From Lachnospiraceae bacterium (GTDB lineage Bacteria; Bacillota; Clostridia; Lachnospirales; Lachnospiraceae): DNA of 47,002 bases. The position numbers and the translations under genes were made by a program. Every line of letters starts with the position of its first letter. Positions within the stretch are counted from its first letter, which is position 1. Below are positions 24,934-33,614 of the stretch, piece by piece. The stretch is from assembly GCA_024680055.1 (NCBI GenBank), contig JAILCP010000088.1, positions 1-47,002 of the forward strand, written 5' to 3'. Below the pieces are notes generated by a model. That model saw nothing but the letters and a program-made list of their open reading frames with translations, made no database searches and was not told where the DNA came from.

Positions 24934-26784
24934 ATGAAAAAGAATAATTATACCATGAAAAAGGCCTACGCCGTTGCGGCCGTTACCGTTGTTTTAATGA
25001 TGGTATTTCAAACCGTGATGCTAAGTGTCAATTATACCCGTGAGGGCCGGCTTATGACCGAGGCTCACTTAAAACATCTGGAGACAGCCGTTGAAAAAAA
25101 CAAAAATCAAGAAAACCTCATGATGGCTTCCTTAAAGGAGGATTATACCATGATGGCAAAAGCTGTTTCCTATAATCTTGATCACAATCAAATTGCCCTT
25201 ACCGATAAAAAAGAACTAAAGAAATTATGTTCTCTGATGTCCATTGATGAAATCCATATTTTTGACAAGACAGGTACCATTGTGTCCAGCACAATTCCCA
25301 AATACGTGGGTTACAATTTTGACTCCGGAGAGCAGATTTCTTATTTTAAACCAATGTTAAAAGACAAAAGCCTCACCATGTGTCAGGACATTACGCCAAA
25401 CACCGCCGAGGCAAAACCTATGGTTTATGCAATTACCTGGAATGAAGCCGGCAACCGCATGATTCAAATCGGTATCGAGCCGGTACGATTAATGAAAGAA
25501 CTGGCGGCAAACGAAATCAATAACACCGTGCAAAACATTCCTCTGGATGACCACCTGTCCATTATTGTCTGCAACGTAGACACGCTAAAAGTGGTGGGTG
25601 CCACCAACCAGTCCTACATCGGAAGAAATCTTCATGACATCAGCAGCCTCAATGAGCAAAAAATTCATCCAAGGGCCTTTAATAAAAGGTGTACTCTGGA
25701 TCATGAAAGCGGACATTTTTTGTGTTCTGCCACAGAAACAGATGACTATTATCTATGCGTCTTTGTAAACTACACCTATTTTGTATCAAAGACGCTAAAT
25801 TCACTGTTTTTTGTTTTTACATTTTTGCTCCTTGCATCTGCACTGATTTTGTTTATTATAAAGCGATTACTGACCACTCGCGAGGAAAATGATCGACATA
25901 TGCAGATTTTCAGATCCATGTCTGAAATCTATTACAGTCTCCACCTTGTGGATTTGACCAATAATACTGCCAGAGAATACACAGCCAAAAATGAAGTAAA
26001 AGACACTTTTAAACATAGTCCTTCCATCAAAGCAGATCAGCAAATGATTAACATTATGCATGCCACCATGAGCGACGAATATCTGCAACGTGGCCTGGAA
26101 TTTACCGACATTACCACCCTGGCAGAACGTATGAAAAACAAAAAGGTTATTTCCATGGAGCTTTTAGGTAAAAACGTAGGTTGGATTCGTATGTCCTTTA
26201 TTACCATTACAGAAAATGACGGCATTCCGGAAAAAATCATTATTGCGACCCAGATTATTGACGAGGAAAAGAAGCGGGAAGAAAGTCTTTACCAGAAATC
26301 CTATTTGGACGAACTTACCCAATGCTATAACCGTCGCGCATACAACAACGACATTCTCACCTACCTGAATCATTCCGAACGACCTGATTTTTCCTACATT
26401 TCTTTGGACTTGAACGGTTTGAAAACAGTGAATGACACCTTAGGCCATGAAGCCGGCGACGAAATGATTCGAGGCGCAGTGGACTGCATGAATCAAAGCT
26501 TCTCCCATTACGGCAAAATCTATCGTGTGGGCGGCGATGAGTTCGTTGCATTACTTTTCGTGGATGGAAATTTAATGAAGGTTCTCAGCGAAAACCTTGA
26601 CCGAAAAATACAATCCTGGCATGGTGACCTGGTAAAAAGTCTCTCCATCTCCTATGGATATGTTTTATCCTCAGAGGCCCCTAACAAATCTATTGAAGAG
26701 ATTGCCAATCTGGCGGACCAGCGAATGTACGAAGCCAAATCCAGATACTATAAAGAAAAAGGCATCGACCGTAGAAAAACATAG
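24934..26784 (+). CDS. Diguanylate cyclase with extracytoplasmic sensor
   Basis: Predicted cyclase of 616 residues: TM1 (~11-32), a large extracytoplasmic region (~33-285, Cache-like, with DEIHIFDKTGTIVSSTIP), TM2 (~287-308), a PAS-like linker (~320-450) and a C-terminal GGDEF domain (~455-610). RVGGDEFVALL is intact, as is NGLKTVNDTLGHEAGDEM. No RxxD site is visible before it. GAGAGG lies 7 nt before ATG. A TATAAT at about 24892-24897 is the likely -10 box; no good -35 is seen. Ends at a strong bidirectional terminator shared with trxA. Confidence 0.9.
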   Translation: MKKNNYTMKKAYAVAAVTVVLMMVFQTVMLSVNYTREGRLMTEAHLKHLETAVEKNKNQENLMMASLKEDYTMMAKAVSYNLDHNQIALTDKKELKKLCSLMSIDEIHIFDKTGTIVSSTIPKYVGYNFDSGEQISYFKPMLKDKSLTMCQDITPNTAEAKPMVYAITWNEAGNRMIQIGIEPVRLMKELAANEINNTVQNIPLDDHLSIIVCNVDTLKVVGATNQSYIGRNLHDISSLNEQKIHPRAFNKRCTLDHESGHFLCSATETDDYYLCVFVNYTYFVSKTLNSLFFVFTFLLLASALILFIIKRLLTTREENDRHMQIFRSMSEIYYSLHLVDLTNNTAREYTAKNEVKDTFKHSPSIKADQQMINIMHATMSDEYLQRGLEFTDITTLAERMKNKKVISMELLGKNVGWIRMSFITITENDGIPEKIIIATQIIDEEKKREESLYQKSYLDELTQCYNRRAYNNDILTYLNHSERPDFSYISLDLNGLKTVNDTLGHEAGDEMIRGAVDCMNQSFSHYGKIYRVGGDEFVALLFVDGNLMKVLSENLDRKIQSWHGDLVKSLSISYGYVLSSEAPNKSIEEIANLADQRMYEAKSRYYKEKGIDRRKT

Positions 26785-26789
26785 AGAAA

Positions 26790-26832
26790 AGGCATTGCCC
26801 CGGATGAATTCATCCCGGCAATGCCTCTTTTA
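26790..26832. terminator. Bidirectional terminator
   Basis: AGGCATTGCC pairs with GGCAATGCCT, with an inner GGATG/CATCC pair; T-run CTCTTTTAT on the right, A-run on the left. Serves the cyclase gene (+) and trxA (-). Confidence 0.85.
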
Positions 26833-26846
26833 TGATAACATGCATA

Positions 26847-27164
26847 TTACATTGCGTTTTTTAATTTTGCTTCCAAGTCGGATTTGTCCATGGCACCCAT
26901 GGCTTTCTCTACCACTTCGCCATTTTTGATAATAAGGAATGAAGGAATGCTCATAACCTTGAACTTCATGGCAAGTGCACGTTCCTGATCTACGTTGATC
27001 TTTCCAACCTTGGCCTTACCTTCGTATTCCTTTGCCAGTTCTTCCACAACCGGTCCCATCATTTTGCATGGGCCACACCAGTCAGCATAAAAATCTACTA
27101 ATACAGGTACATCGCTATTCATAACTTCCTGTTCAAAATTCTCTGTTGTAAACTTATATTCCAT
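26847..27164 (-). CDS. trxA: Thioredoxin
   Basis: Disulfide reductase of 105 residues with the active site WCGPCK (Cys30, Cys33), the cis-proline segment SIPSFLII and the normal thioredoxin length. Keeps cytoplasmic proteins reduced. Single gene, divergent from an HxlR-type regulator with which it shares a 149-bp intergenic region; no thioredoxin reductase is in the window. AGAGGT lies 9 nt before ATG 27164. Confidence 0.95.
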   Translation of the reverse strand: MEYKFTTENFEQEVMNSDVPVLVDFYADWCGPCKMMGPVVEELAKEYEGKAKVGKINVDQERALAMKFKVMSIPSFLIIKNGEVVEKAMGAMDKSDLEAKLKNAM

Positions 27165-27205
27165 ATTCTATACCTCTCTTTCAAAATATCATTTATGTTT
27201 TTCGC

Positions 27206-27234
27206 TTGTTTTTGTCTCCCGATAAGTATATTAT
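27206..27234 (+). promoter_or_regulatory. Promoter of the HxlR regulator gene
   Basis: TTGTTT (27206-27211), 17-nt spacer, TATTAT (27229-27234). Transcription would start near 27241, upstream of the inverted repeat at 27277-27298. Confidence 0.55.
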
Positions 27235-27276
27235 ATGTGGTATAGAAAATATATCAAGTACGCAGTTTACATTTAT

Positions 27277-27298
27277 CTGGTAAGAAAAATCTTACCAG
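27277..27298. promoter_or_regulatory. Perfect inverted repeat, candidate HxlR operator
   Basis: CTGGTAAGA-AAAA-TCTTACCAG: 9-bp perfect arms. It lies between the likely start of transcription and the ribosome site of the regulator gene, where bound protein would block its own transcription. As RNA it could also form a hairpin in the leader. Confidence 0.6.
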
Positions 27299-27313
27299 GG
27301 AAAGGAGTCTGTT

Positions 27314-27649
27314 ATGACAACCAAAGAACCTTTATGTGAAAACATTGCCGGAGAGGCTTGCGGATTAAAAAAAGTATTGAACATTGTAGGTGGTAAGTGG
27401 AAAATAATGATACTTTGCGTCATTGACAAAGATGAAATTGTTCGTTACGGAGATTTACGACGTTCCGTCTTTGGAATCACCAACACCATGCTGGCCCACT
27501 CCCTAAAAGAATTGGAAGATGACGGAATGGTACATCGTAAACAATATGATGAAATGCCTGTTCGTGTAGAATACTCTCTTACCGAAAAGGCCAAAAGTTT
27601 GATTCCCATATTATTGGAATTGAAGCACTGGGGTGAAGTAAACCTTTAA
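27314..27649 (+). CDS. HxlR family winged-helix regulator
   Basis: Transcription factor of 111 residues; GGKWKIMILCVI, the winged helix with FGITNTMLAHSLKELEDDGMV and EYSLTEKAKSL are typical of HxlR. It has Cys8, Cys16 and Cys35; the Cys ahead of the KWKIMIL helix is where YodB/HypR-type redox sensors carry theirs. AAAGGAG precedes ATG. Divergence from thioredoxin supports thiol or electrophile sensing (inference). Its stop overlaps the stop of the convergent EAL gene by 4 bp. Confidence 0.88.
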   Translation: MTTKEPLCENIAGEACGLKKVLNIVGGKWKIMILCVIDKDEIVRYGDLRRSVFGITNTMLAHSLKELEDDGMVHRKQYDEMPVRVEYSLTEKAKSLIPILLELKHWGEVNL

Positions 27650-28347
27650 TGAGGCATATCCAGATAATACCCCTGAAACAGATCTGCACCCAGTTCCATT
27701 AAGCAGGTATACTCGGCCTCTGTTTCGATACCTTCTGCCAAAACCAGACGTTTTTCCAAGTGGAAGGTATCGATAATGGCTTTGCAATTATTTTGTTTAT
27801 TCAAATCATGATCGATGCCAACCAGCAGGGATCTGTCAATCTTAATGATATCCGGATTGGTAAAAGAAACCACACTGTAATCATTAAATCCATTGCCAAA
27901 ATCATCGATGGCAATCTGATTGGCATTTAAATCTGCAAGCTGTCTCTTTTTCCTACCCAATTTTTCAGAGAAAATAGGATATTCCAGCAATTCAATAATC
28001 AATCTACTGTTATCTTTTCCGTAATAATCCATGTAAGCCTTCACTTCCTCCTTTGTGAAAATCTCACAAGGAAACGAATTGATGGAAAGCTTCTCTGTAT
28101 ATCCCCGCATAAAAAATGCCTGAGTTGCGCCAAAAAAAGTTGCAACTTCCAGTACATGCAACTTTCCTTTTCTGAAGTATTTCTCAATCAACTGGGTCAC
28201 TGTCATATCCTGCGGACGCATTAATGCTTCTCTGGCATAAATATTGCCTTCTCTGTCAAATATTGACTGGAATACATACTCAATCTTCAATTGTCTTAAC
28301 GTACCCATAACATTTTCTGATAATGGTAAATCATCATAGTATATCAT
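27646..28347 (-). CDS. EAL-domain c-di-GMP phosphodiesterase
   Basis: Stand-alone EAL protein of about 233 residues that would cut c-di-GMP to pGpG. The catalytic and metal sites look complete: EALMR (Glu of EAL), SINSFP, IIELLE, IDDFGNGF, IKIDRSLL, AEGIETEAE and FQGYYLDMP. There is no GGDEF, PAS or membrane part, so the protein is soluble. The start is uncertain: ATG 28347 has no ribosome site, but a good promoter (TTGTAT-N18-TATTAT with TG extension) ends so close that RNA would start about at this ATG, pointing to a leaderless message; an inner ATG at 28308 is the alternative. Confidence 0.85.
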   Translation of the reverse strand: MIYYDDLPLSENVMGTLRQLKIEYVFQSIFDREGNIYAREALMRPQDMTVTQLIEKYFRKGKLHVLEVATFFGATQAFFMRGYTEKLSINSFPCEIFTKEEVKAYMDYYGKDNSRLIIELLEYPIFSEKLGRKKRQLADLNANQIAIDDFGNGFNDYSVVSFTNPDIIKIDRSLLVGIDHDLNKQNNCKAIIDTFHLEKRLVLAEGIETEAEYTCLMELGADLFQGYYLDMPH

Positions 28348-28353
28348 TCCAAT

Positions 28354-28383
28354 ATAATACCACGCTAAAGCAAGGATATACAA
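28354..28383 (-). promoter_or_regulatory. Promoter of the EAL gene
   Basis: On the minus strand TTGTAT (28383-28378), 18-nt spacer ending TGG, TATTAT (28359-28354). Six to seven nt further on lies ATG 28347. Confidence 0.55.
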
Positions 28384-28421
28384 TACGGGATGGTATTTTT
28401 ATCGTACTATTTTTCCGGGTA

Positions 28422-28450
28422 TTGCAATGATATTTTAACTATTTTACAAT
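28422..28450 (+). promoter_or_regulatory. Promoter of the FMN-binding protein gene
   Basis: TTGCAA (28422-28427), 17-nt spacer, TACAAT (28445-28450), about 50 nt before the start codon at 28499. Confidence 0.6.
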
Positions 28451-28498
28451 ATGTTTCAGATGGTAATCTACACAATTAATTTTTAAGGAGGATTTTTT

Positions 28499-28891
28499 AT
28501 GGAAGAAGTATTACAGTTTTTAAAGAAGTGCGAAACTTATTATTTAGCCACTGTGGAAGGTGATCAGCCAAGGGTTCGACCTTTTGGTACAATTCATTGT
28601 TTTGAAAACAAATTATATATTCAAACCGGAAAATCCAAAGAGGTATCCAAACAGATTCAGACCAATCCAAAGGTAGAAATCTGTGGATTTGCAGATGGTT
28701 GCTGGGTACGTGTTGCCGGTGAACTGGTACGTGATGACCGCTATGAAGCAAAGAAAAGTATGCTGGATGCCTATCCTAGTTTACAGAATATGTATTCTGC
28801 AGATGATGACAATACAGAAGTTCTATACTTTAAAAATGCCACAGCAACATTTTCATCCTTTACCGATGCACCAAAGACGGTTAATTTTTAA
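28499..28891 (+). CDS. Pyridoxamine 5'-phosphate oxidase-like FMN-binding protein
   Basis: Split-barrel flavin protein of 130 residues. YYLATVEGDQPRVRPFGT, LYIQTGKSKEVSKQIQTNP and WVRVAGELVRDDR are the usual blocks of this family. It is too short and lacks the C-terminal motif of true PdxH, so it is more likely a small flavin reductase or oxidase of unknown substrate. AAGGAGGA lies 7 nt before ATG. Single gene with its own promoter and terminator. De novo vitamin B6 synthesis by pdxST in the same window makes a PdxH role unneeded. Confidence 0.85.
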   Translation: MEEVLQFLKKCETYYLATVEGDQPRVRPFGTIHCFENKLYIQTGKSKEVSKQIQTNPKVEICGFADGCWVRVAGELVRDDRYEAKKSMLDAYPSLQNMYSADDDNTEVLYFKNATATFSSFTDAPKTVNF

Positions 28892-28907
28892 TAGGTTTCA
28901 TATTAAA

Positions 28908-28938
28908 GGGGACTGGTCGAAACCAGTCCCCGATTTTT
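28908..28938 (+). terminator. Terminator
   Basis: GGGGACTGGT (28908-28917) and ACCAGTCCCC (28922-28931) form a perfect 10-bp stem with a CGAA loop, followed by T6. It abuts the stop codon of the convergent symporter gene and may act for both. Confidence 0.88.
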
Positions 28939-30161
28939 TATGATGCGTTAAACTTCGCATCATCAAATTGTCCTTCAGTTCGAGCAACAATAACAGAACA
29001 TGCCGCATCTCCCCAAATATTCATAGCTGTACCTGTACAGTCTAAATAGAAGAATACTGCAGAAAACATTGCAACTACCTGGGTAGGAAGACCAAATGCA
29101 TTAATTAAGATTACAGCAATGGCAAGTCCACCTCCCGGTACACCGGCGCATCCTACAGAGAATGCAATACCGAACAATACAAACATCACAAGGTTGCCGA
29201 TGGAAGGATTTTGACCTACCGCATACATACCAAGCATAATGTACAGCGGAATTTCAAGTCCCATAGAGTCCATATTAAAGGTACAACCAAGAGGAACTCC
29301 AAAATCAGCCACCTCATCATTTACACCCATATCTTTCACACACTGCATAGTCAATGGCAATGTTGCAGCAGAAGATGTTGAGGTAAAAGCGGTAATCAAA
29401 GCCGGTAAAAGTTTTCTTGTAAAACGAAACGGATTGACTTTTCCAACCACTCTCAGAAGACCAAAGTAGCATACCACCACCTGAAGCACAAAGGCTATGC
29501 TATAAGCTGCAAGGAAGCTTCCCATGGATGAAACAAGGGCCCCCTTCATACTCGCAACAGAGGTTGCTGTAAGCGCTGCTACTCCAAGTGGAGCAATGTA
29601 CATAATACCTTGAATCAGTGTTAAAACCAGCTCCATTCCGGTATTAAGAAATGTCTTAAGATGTTCTTTTGCCGTTTGATTTTTCATACATACGACTGCA
29701 ATTCCAATAAAAATTGCAAGAAATACAATCTGCACAGTATTTCCTTCCGAAATACATCCTACAAAGTTCTCCGGAAGCCATGCAATGTAATCATCTACTG
29801 ATACTGAAACTGCTTCAACTGCCTCTCCGGAAATTTTCATTCCCATACCCGGCTTAAAAATAAGTCCCATTACAATTCCTATAACAGATGCAATTGTAGT
29901 TGTGCACAAAAACCAAAGAATGGTTTTTCCGCCAAAACGAGCAAGTTTTTTTGCATCTGCAATGTTTGCAAATGCTGAGGCAATTGAAAACAATACCAAA
30001 ATTGGTACCATCATCTTTAATAATCTCGTAAATACCGTACCAATTGGTGCAAGCATTTGTGCTTTATCCCCAAGAAGAAAGCCAAGGGCCAATCCCACTA
30101 CTACTGATATAAGCAACGTTAATGCAAAATTATCTCTAATTTTCTTTAAAATAGTAGACAT
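28938..30161 (-). CDS. DAACS family sodium/dicarboxylate or amino-acid symporter
   Basis: Membrane transporter of 407 residues with about eight helices and two re-entrant loops. Family marks: FTSTSSAATLPLTM (hairpin 1 serine-rich motif), FNMDSMGLEIPL (the NMDG site, here NMDS), AGVPGGGLAI (hairpin 2) and the closing CTGTAMNIWGD. Relatives import glutamate, aspartate, serine, threonine or C4-dicarboxylates with sodium or protons. Last gene of the lrp-aminotransferase-eda-kdgK operon, 29 nt after kdgK, AAAAGGAGG as ribosome site. Its place suggests that it brings in the amino acid or acid that the operon degrades (inference). Confidence 0.9.
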   Translation of the reverse strand: MSTILKKIRDNFALTLLISVVVGLALGFLLGDKAQMLAPIGTVFTRLLKMMVPILVLFSIASAFANIADAKKLARFGGKTILWFLCTTTIASVIGIVMGLIFKPGMGMKISGEAVEAVSVSVDDYIAWLPENFVGCISEGNTVQIVFLAIFIGIAVVCMKNQTAKEHLKTFLNTGMELVLTLIQGIMYIAPLGVAALTATSVASMKGALVSSMGSFLAAYSIAFVLQVVVCYFGLLRVVGKVNPFRFTRKLLPALITAFTSTSSAATLPLTMQCVKDMGVNDEVADFGVPLGCTFNMDSMGLEIPLYIMLGMYAVGQNPSIGNLVMFVLFGIAFSVGCAGVPGGGLAIAVILINAFGLPTQVVAMFSAVFFYLDCTGTAMNIWGDAACSVIVARTEGQFDDAKFNAS

Positions 30162-30190
30162 ATTCTCCTCCTTTTAAATACAAGTTCTCC

Positions 30191-31216
30191 CTATCTTTGG
30201 ACACGACCTGTGCCATCGCCTTTCATTAACTTTTCCACATCACCCACATCCACACGGTTGAAATCACCATTAATGGAATGTTTCAGGCATGATGCTGCAA
30301 CAGCAAATTCCAATGCGTCCTGTTTGTTTTCATAATTGTTAAGTCCATAAATCAGTCCACCTGCAAAGCTGTCTCCACCGCCGACTCTATCAACAATATT
30401 ACGAATTTCATATTTCTTTGAAACATAGAAGTTTTCTCCGTCATTTAAGCAGGCAGCCCATCCGTTCCAGTCAGCACTATGGCTTTCTCTTAGTGTAATG
30501 GCAATGGCTTTCAGATTCGGATAGGTCTCCAAAACCTTTGCTCCCAGCTGTCTGTATTTTTCACGGTCCAATTCTCCGGACTCTACAACCACATCTGTTG
30601 TGATTCCCAGGGACTTTTGCACATCCTCTTCGTTGGCAATGGCATAATCCACATACTGAACCATTTCTCTCATGACATCTTCTGCTTTCACCCCATATTT
30701 CCAAAGATTTTTTCTGTAATTCAGATCACAAGATACCACAATTCCTTTTTTCTTAGCTGCTTTTACACTTTCCAGGCTAAGTTTCATCGCTGATTCTGAA
30801 ATTGCAGGTGTAATACCTGTAATATGGAACCACTGAATATCTTCAAATACTTTATCCCAGTCTACATCTCCGGGTTTTGCAAGTGATACTGCACTGTACT
30901 CCCGATCGTAAACTACCTTACTTGGCAGCTGATTGGTTCCACACTCCAGAAAATAGATGCCCATGCGTCCCTTTCCTCGCTGGATTTTTCCGGTATCAAC
31001 CCCAAAGTAACGAAGTTCTCTGATACAAGCGTCTCCCAGTGCATTTTCGGGAAGTACGGTAAAAAACTGTGCATCCATTCCATAGTTGGCCAGAGATACC
31101 GCCACATTGGCTTCTCCTCCACCATAAGTCGCTTCCATCATATTACTCTGAAAGAATCTCTCCTTCATTGGTGCTCTAAGCCTTAGCATTATTTCTCCAA
31201 ATGTAAGAATCTTCAT
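30191..31216 (-). CDS. kdgK: 2-keto-3-deoxygluconate kinase (PfkB family)
   Basis: Sugar kinase of 341 residues. [16 protein letters not shown] with the [15 protein letters not shown] motif, and [17 protein letters not shown] near the C-terminus (catalytic Asp), fit KdgK, which phosphorylates 2-keto-3-deoxygluconate to KDPG. The next-upstream aldolase would then split KDPG to pyruvate and glyceraldehyde-3-phosphate. AGGAGG lies 9 nt before ATG. No uronate isomerase, reductase or dehydratase is nearby to make KDG, which leaves the source open; another 2-keto-3-deoxy acid or a related sugar is possible. Confidence 0.85.
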   Translation of the reverse strand: MKILTFGEIMLRLRAPMKERFFQSNMMEATYGGGEANVAVSLANYGMDAQFFTVLPENALGDACIRELRYFGVDTGKIQRGKGRMGIYFLECGTNQLPSKVVYDREYSAVSLAKPGDVDWDKVFEDIQWFHITGITPAISESAMKLSLESVKAAKKKGIVVSCDLNYRKNLWKYGVKAEDVMREMVQYVDYAIANEEDVQKSLGITTDVVVESGELDREKYRQLGAKVLETYPNLKAIAITLRESHSADWNGWAACLNDGENFYVSKKYEIRNIVDRVGGGDSFAGGLIYGLNNYENKQDALEFAVAASCLKHSINGDFNRVDVGDVEKLMKGDGTGRVQR

Positions 31217-31229
31217 TCTGTACTTCCTC

Positions 31230-31865
31230 CTATTTTTTTAACCCTTTTATACTTTCTTTTGCCTGTTTTGAAAGTTCTGATATTCTATCAAAATTATTTT
31301 CTGATATGTCCTTTTTGGTACAAACCCAGCTTCCACCCACGGCATAAATAAATGGCTGTTGATAGTATTCACCCACATTCTCTCCATTCACACCACCGGT
31401 AGGTACAAACTTCACTTCGCCAAAAGGGCCCGAAAGTGCCTTCATGGTTTTTATGCCGCCAAAACACCCTGCAGGGAAGAATTTCACAACTTTCAATCCT
31501 CTTTTTACTGCCAAGGTAATTTCAGTTGGACTAAGACATCCCGGAAGTACCGTAATGTCATTTTCCACACACCATGCCACCACCTCATCGTTATAGCCCG
31601 GCGAAACAATGTATTTCGCTCCACATTCTACGGCTTTTTTGCACTGTTCCAAAGTAATCACCGTGCCGGCACCAACAAGAACTTCCGGACAATGGATACT
31701 GATTTCTCTGATTGACTGTGCTGCTGCCTTTGTTCGGAAGGTTACTTCCACTGTATCAATTCCGCCTGCCAACAATGCTTTTGCAGTAGGCACTGCATCT
31801 TTCTCATCTTCAATCACTGCTGCAGGGATAATTCCTGCCTTTTCTAATCGTTCCAATACGTTCAT
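31230..31865 (-). CDS. eda: KDPG/KHG aldolase
   Basis: Class I aldolase of 211 residues. [18 protein letters not shown], the Schiff-base lysine in KVVKFFPAG and the phosphate loop FVPTGGVN are intact. It cleaves 2-keto-3-deoxy-6-phosphogluconate to pyruvate plus glyceraldehyde-3-phosphate, and many homologues also cleave 4-hydroxy-2-oxoglutarate to pyruvate plus glyoxylate; the aminotransferase next door makes the second activity worth considering. ATG 31865 with AGGGG 7 nt upstream is preferred over a GTG at 31871. The TAG stop of the aminotransferase overlaps its ribosome site, so the genes are coupled. Confidence 0.9.
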   Translation of the reverse strand: MNVLERLEKAGIIPAAVIEDEKDAVPTAKALLAGGIDTVEVTFRTKAAAQSIREISIHCPEVLVGAGTVITLEQCKKAVECGAKYIVSPGYNDEVVAWCVENDITVLPGCLSPTEITLAVKRGLKVVKFFPAGCFGGIKTMKALSGPFGEVKFVPTGGVNGENVGEYYQQPFIYAVGGSWVCTKKDISENNFDRISELSKQAKESIKGLKK

Positions 31866-31875
31866 ATCCACACCC

Positions 31876-33042
31876 CTATCCGAAATTCTTTTTCATGTAG
31901 CCTCTGATTCGGGCACAACCTTCCCGGATTGCTTCATCACTTGTAGCAAAGGAAAGTCTGATATAGCGATCGCTATCCTCTCCAAATGCATGCCCCGGCA
32001 CCACAATCACTCTGGCCTTTTCCAAAAGGTCGGAAGCAAATTCAGATGCTTTCATTCCTGTTTCACTAATGTCAACAAACGCATAAAATGCGCCCTGCGG
32101 TTCATAACAGTGAAGAACCGGTATGGTTGAGAACTCATTTACAATCAATTCTCTTCTTCTCGCATAAGACTGTACCATGCTGTCTACCGCTTCTTGAGAA
32201 TCTTCCAGTGCTGCCAATGCTCCGTATTGAGCTGCAGAATTCACACACGCTGCCACGTTTTCTTGAAGTTTCACCATATTGCCTATAATCTCCGATGGTC
32301 CAAGGGCATAGCCAACTCGCCATCCTGTCATTGCATAGGTTTTTGAGAAACTGTTAATAATAATGGTCCTTTCTGCCATTCCAGGAAGTGATGCAATGCT
32401 ACACGGTCTCTTGTTTCCATATACAAGACGGTTGTACACCTCATCGGATATCACATATAAATCATGAGCTACCGCAATTTTTGCAATTTCCTCCAAAAGT
32501 TCTTTTGAGGCAATTCCTCCGGTTGGATTGGCCGGTGAATTAATTAGTATTGCCTTTGTTTTATCTGTAATGGCGTTTTCTAAATCTTCCGGATCAAAGG
32601 TAAAACTATTCTCCGCCTTTACTTTTACAAATTTCGGTGTGGCTTTACAAATTAATATTTGCCTTGAATAATTGGTCCAACACGGATCACCTAAAATAAA
32701 TTCATCTTTTTCATCTAAAATTGTCAGCATTGCTAAAATCAATGCTTCCATGCCGCCTGCAGTTACAATAACCTGGTTCTCAGGTGAATAATCAATCCCA
32801 TGAGATTCTTTTGTACTTTTGGCAATGGCTTTTCGAAGAGGTAAAATTCCTGCATTTGGAGTATACTTATGTTCTCCGTTTCTTAACGCTTTTACCGCAG
32901 CTTCCACAATGTTATCCGGCGTTTGAAAGTCCGGTTCTCCCACTGTAAAGCTAATCACATCTTCCATACCAATTGCCTTATTGAACATCTCCCTGATTGG
33001 TGATGGTGTAACTACTTGAGATACCTGAGAAAGTGATTTCAT
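31876..33042 (-). CDS. PLP-dependent aminotransferase, class I
   Basis: Fold-type I aminotransferase of 388 residues, close in layout to PatA/AspB-type enzymes: GEPDFQTPD, HKYTPNAGILPLR, NSPANPTGG, SDEVY, the PLP lysine in NSFSKTYAMTGWRVGYA and the substrate Arg in RYIRLSFA. It moves an amino group from an amino acid to a keto acid; the donor is not clear. ATG 33042 has AAGGAG (33050-33055) at 7 nt; longer reading to 33129 would overlap the Lrp gene. It sits between an Lrp-type regulator (10-nt gap) and eda, so it may feed a 2-keto acid to the aldolase (inference). Confidence 0.9.
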   Translation of the reverse strand: MKSLSQVSQVVTPSPIREMFNKAIGMEDVISFTVGEPDFQTPDNIVEAAVKALRNGEHKYTPNAGILPLRKAIAKSTKESHGIDYSPENQVIVTAGGMEALILAMLTILDEKDEFILGDPCWTNYSRQILICKATPKFVKVKAENSFTFDPEDLENAITDKTKAILINSPANPTGGIASKELLEEIAKIAVAHDLYVISDEVYNRLVYGNKRPCSIASLPGMAERTIIINSFSKTYAMTGWRVGYALGPSEIIGNMVKLQENVAACVNSAAQYGALAALEDSQEAVDSMVQSYARRRELIVNEFSTIPVLHCYEPQGAFYAFVDISETGMKASEFASDLLEKARVIVVPGHAFGEDSDRYIRLSFATSDEAIREGCARIRGYMKKNFG

Positions 33043-33052
33043 TTCTGTCTCC

Positions 33053-33505
33053 TTATTCCTTATAATTCGGTACTGCCGTCGGCTCAAATTTGTACTCTCT
33101 AAGCGCAAATAACGTATTACTTTTTGCAATTCCCTGTGCCTTCATTCCAAGTAGTTTATCTTCCAATGCATCGATACTTTCTGCGCATATTTTTAAAATA
33201 AAGTCATATTCCCCACTGATTGCATAGCACTCCAAAATATCCGGATCTTCTTTCACAATCCTTAACAATCTTTCTGAAGTGTTAAAATGTTCCATTATGA
33301 TAAGTACATAAGCTGTTACATTTTTCCCCAGCTTCTTCGGGTCCGTCAAAATTGTACTTTTACTAATCTGACCGCCCTCTTTCAGCTTGGCAATTCGTTT
33401 ATTAATTGCCGGAACTGACATATTTAGTTTTGGTACAAGTGATGATGCTGTCAATGAAGCATCCTCCGCCAGCAGACGGATAAGTTTGATATCAATATTA
33501 TCCAT
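33053..33505 (-). CDS. Lrp/AsnC family regulator
   Basis: Amino-acid-responsive regulator of 150 residues: N-terminal winged helix (DIKLIRLLAEDASLTASSL...VPAINKRIAKLKEGG) and C-terminal RAM domain (~65-140, with DILECYAISGEYDFILKI). First gene of a five-gene operon with an aminotransferase, KDPG aldolase, KDG kinase and symporter, so an amino acid is the probable effector. Promoter TTGTTG-N17-TATAAT lies at 33562-33590. Several TTTAAA-centred sites upstream could be its operators. Confidence 0.92.
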   Translation of the reverse strand: MDNIDIKLIRLLAEDASLTASSLVPKLNMSVPAINKRIAKLKEGGQISKSTILTDPKKLGKNVTAYVLIIMEHFNTSERLLRIVKEDPDILECYAISGEYDFILKICAESIDALEDKLLGMKAQGIAKSNTLFALREYKFEPTAVPNYKE

Positions 33506-33561
33506 TTTTCTTTTCTCCCAGTTAAAAGTTGATCGCGATTACCATTTTCTGGTTTGATTGA

Positions 33562-33590
33562 ATTATATCTAAATACTTTAAATCCAACAA
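33562..33590 (-). promoter_or_regulatory. Promoter of the lrp-aminotransferase-eda-kdgK operon
   Basis: On the minus strand TTGTTG (33590-33585), 17-nt spacer, TATAAT (33567-33562), about 57 nt ahead of ATG 33505. Confidence 0.65.
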
Positions 33591-33614
33591 TATTTAACAA
33601 AATAATGGAGCAGT

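Noticed and set aside
28499..28891. True pyridoxamine phosphate oxidase pdxH
   Set aside because: Too short and lacking the C-terminal PdxH dimer motif; only the general split-barrel family is supported.
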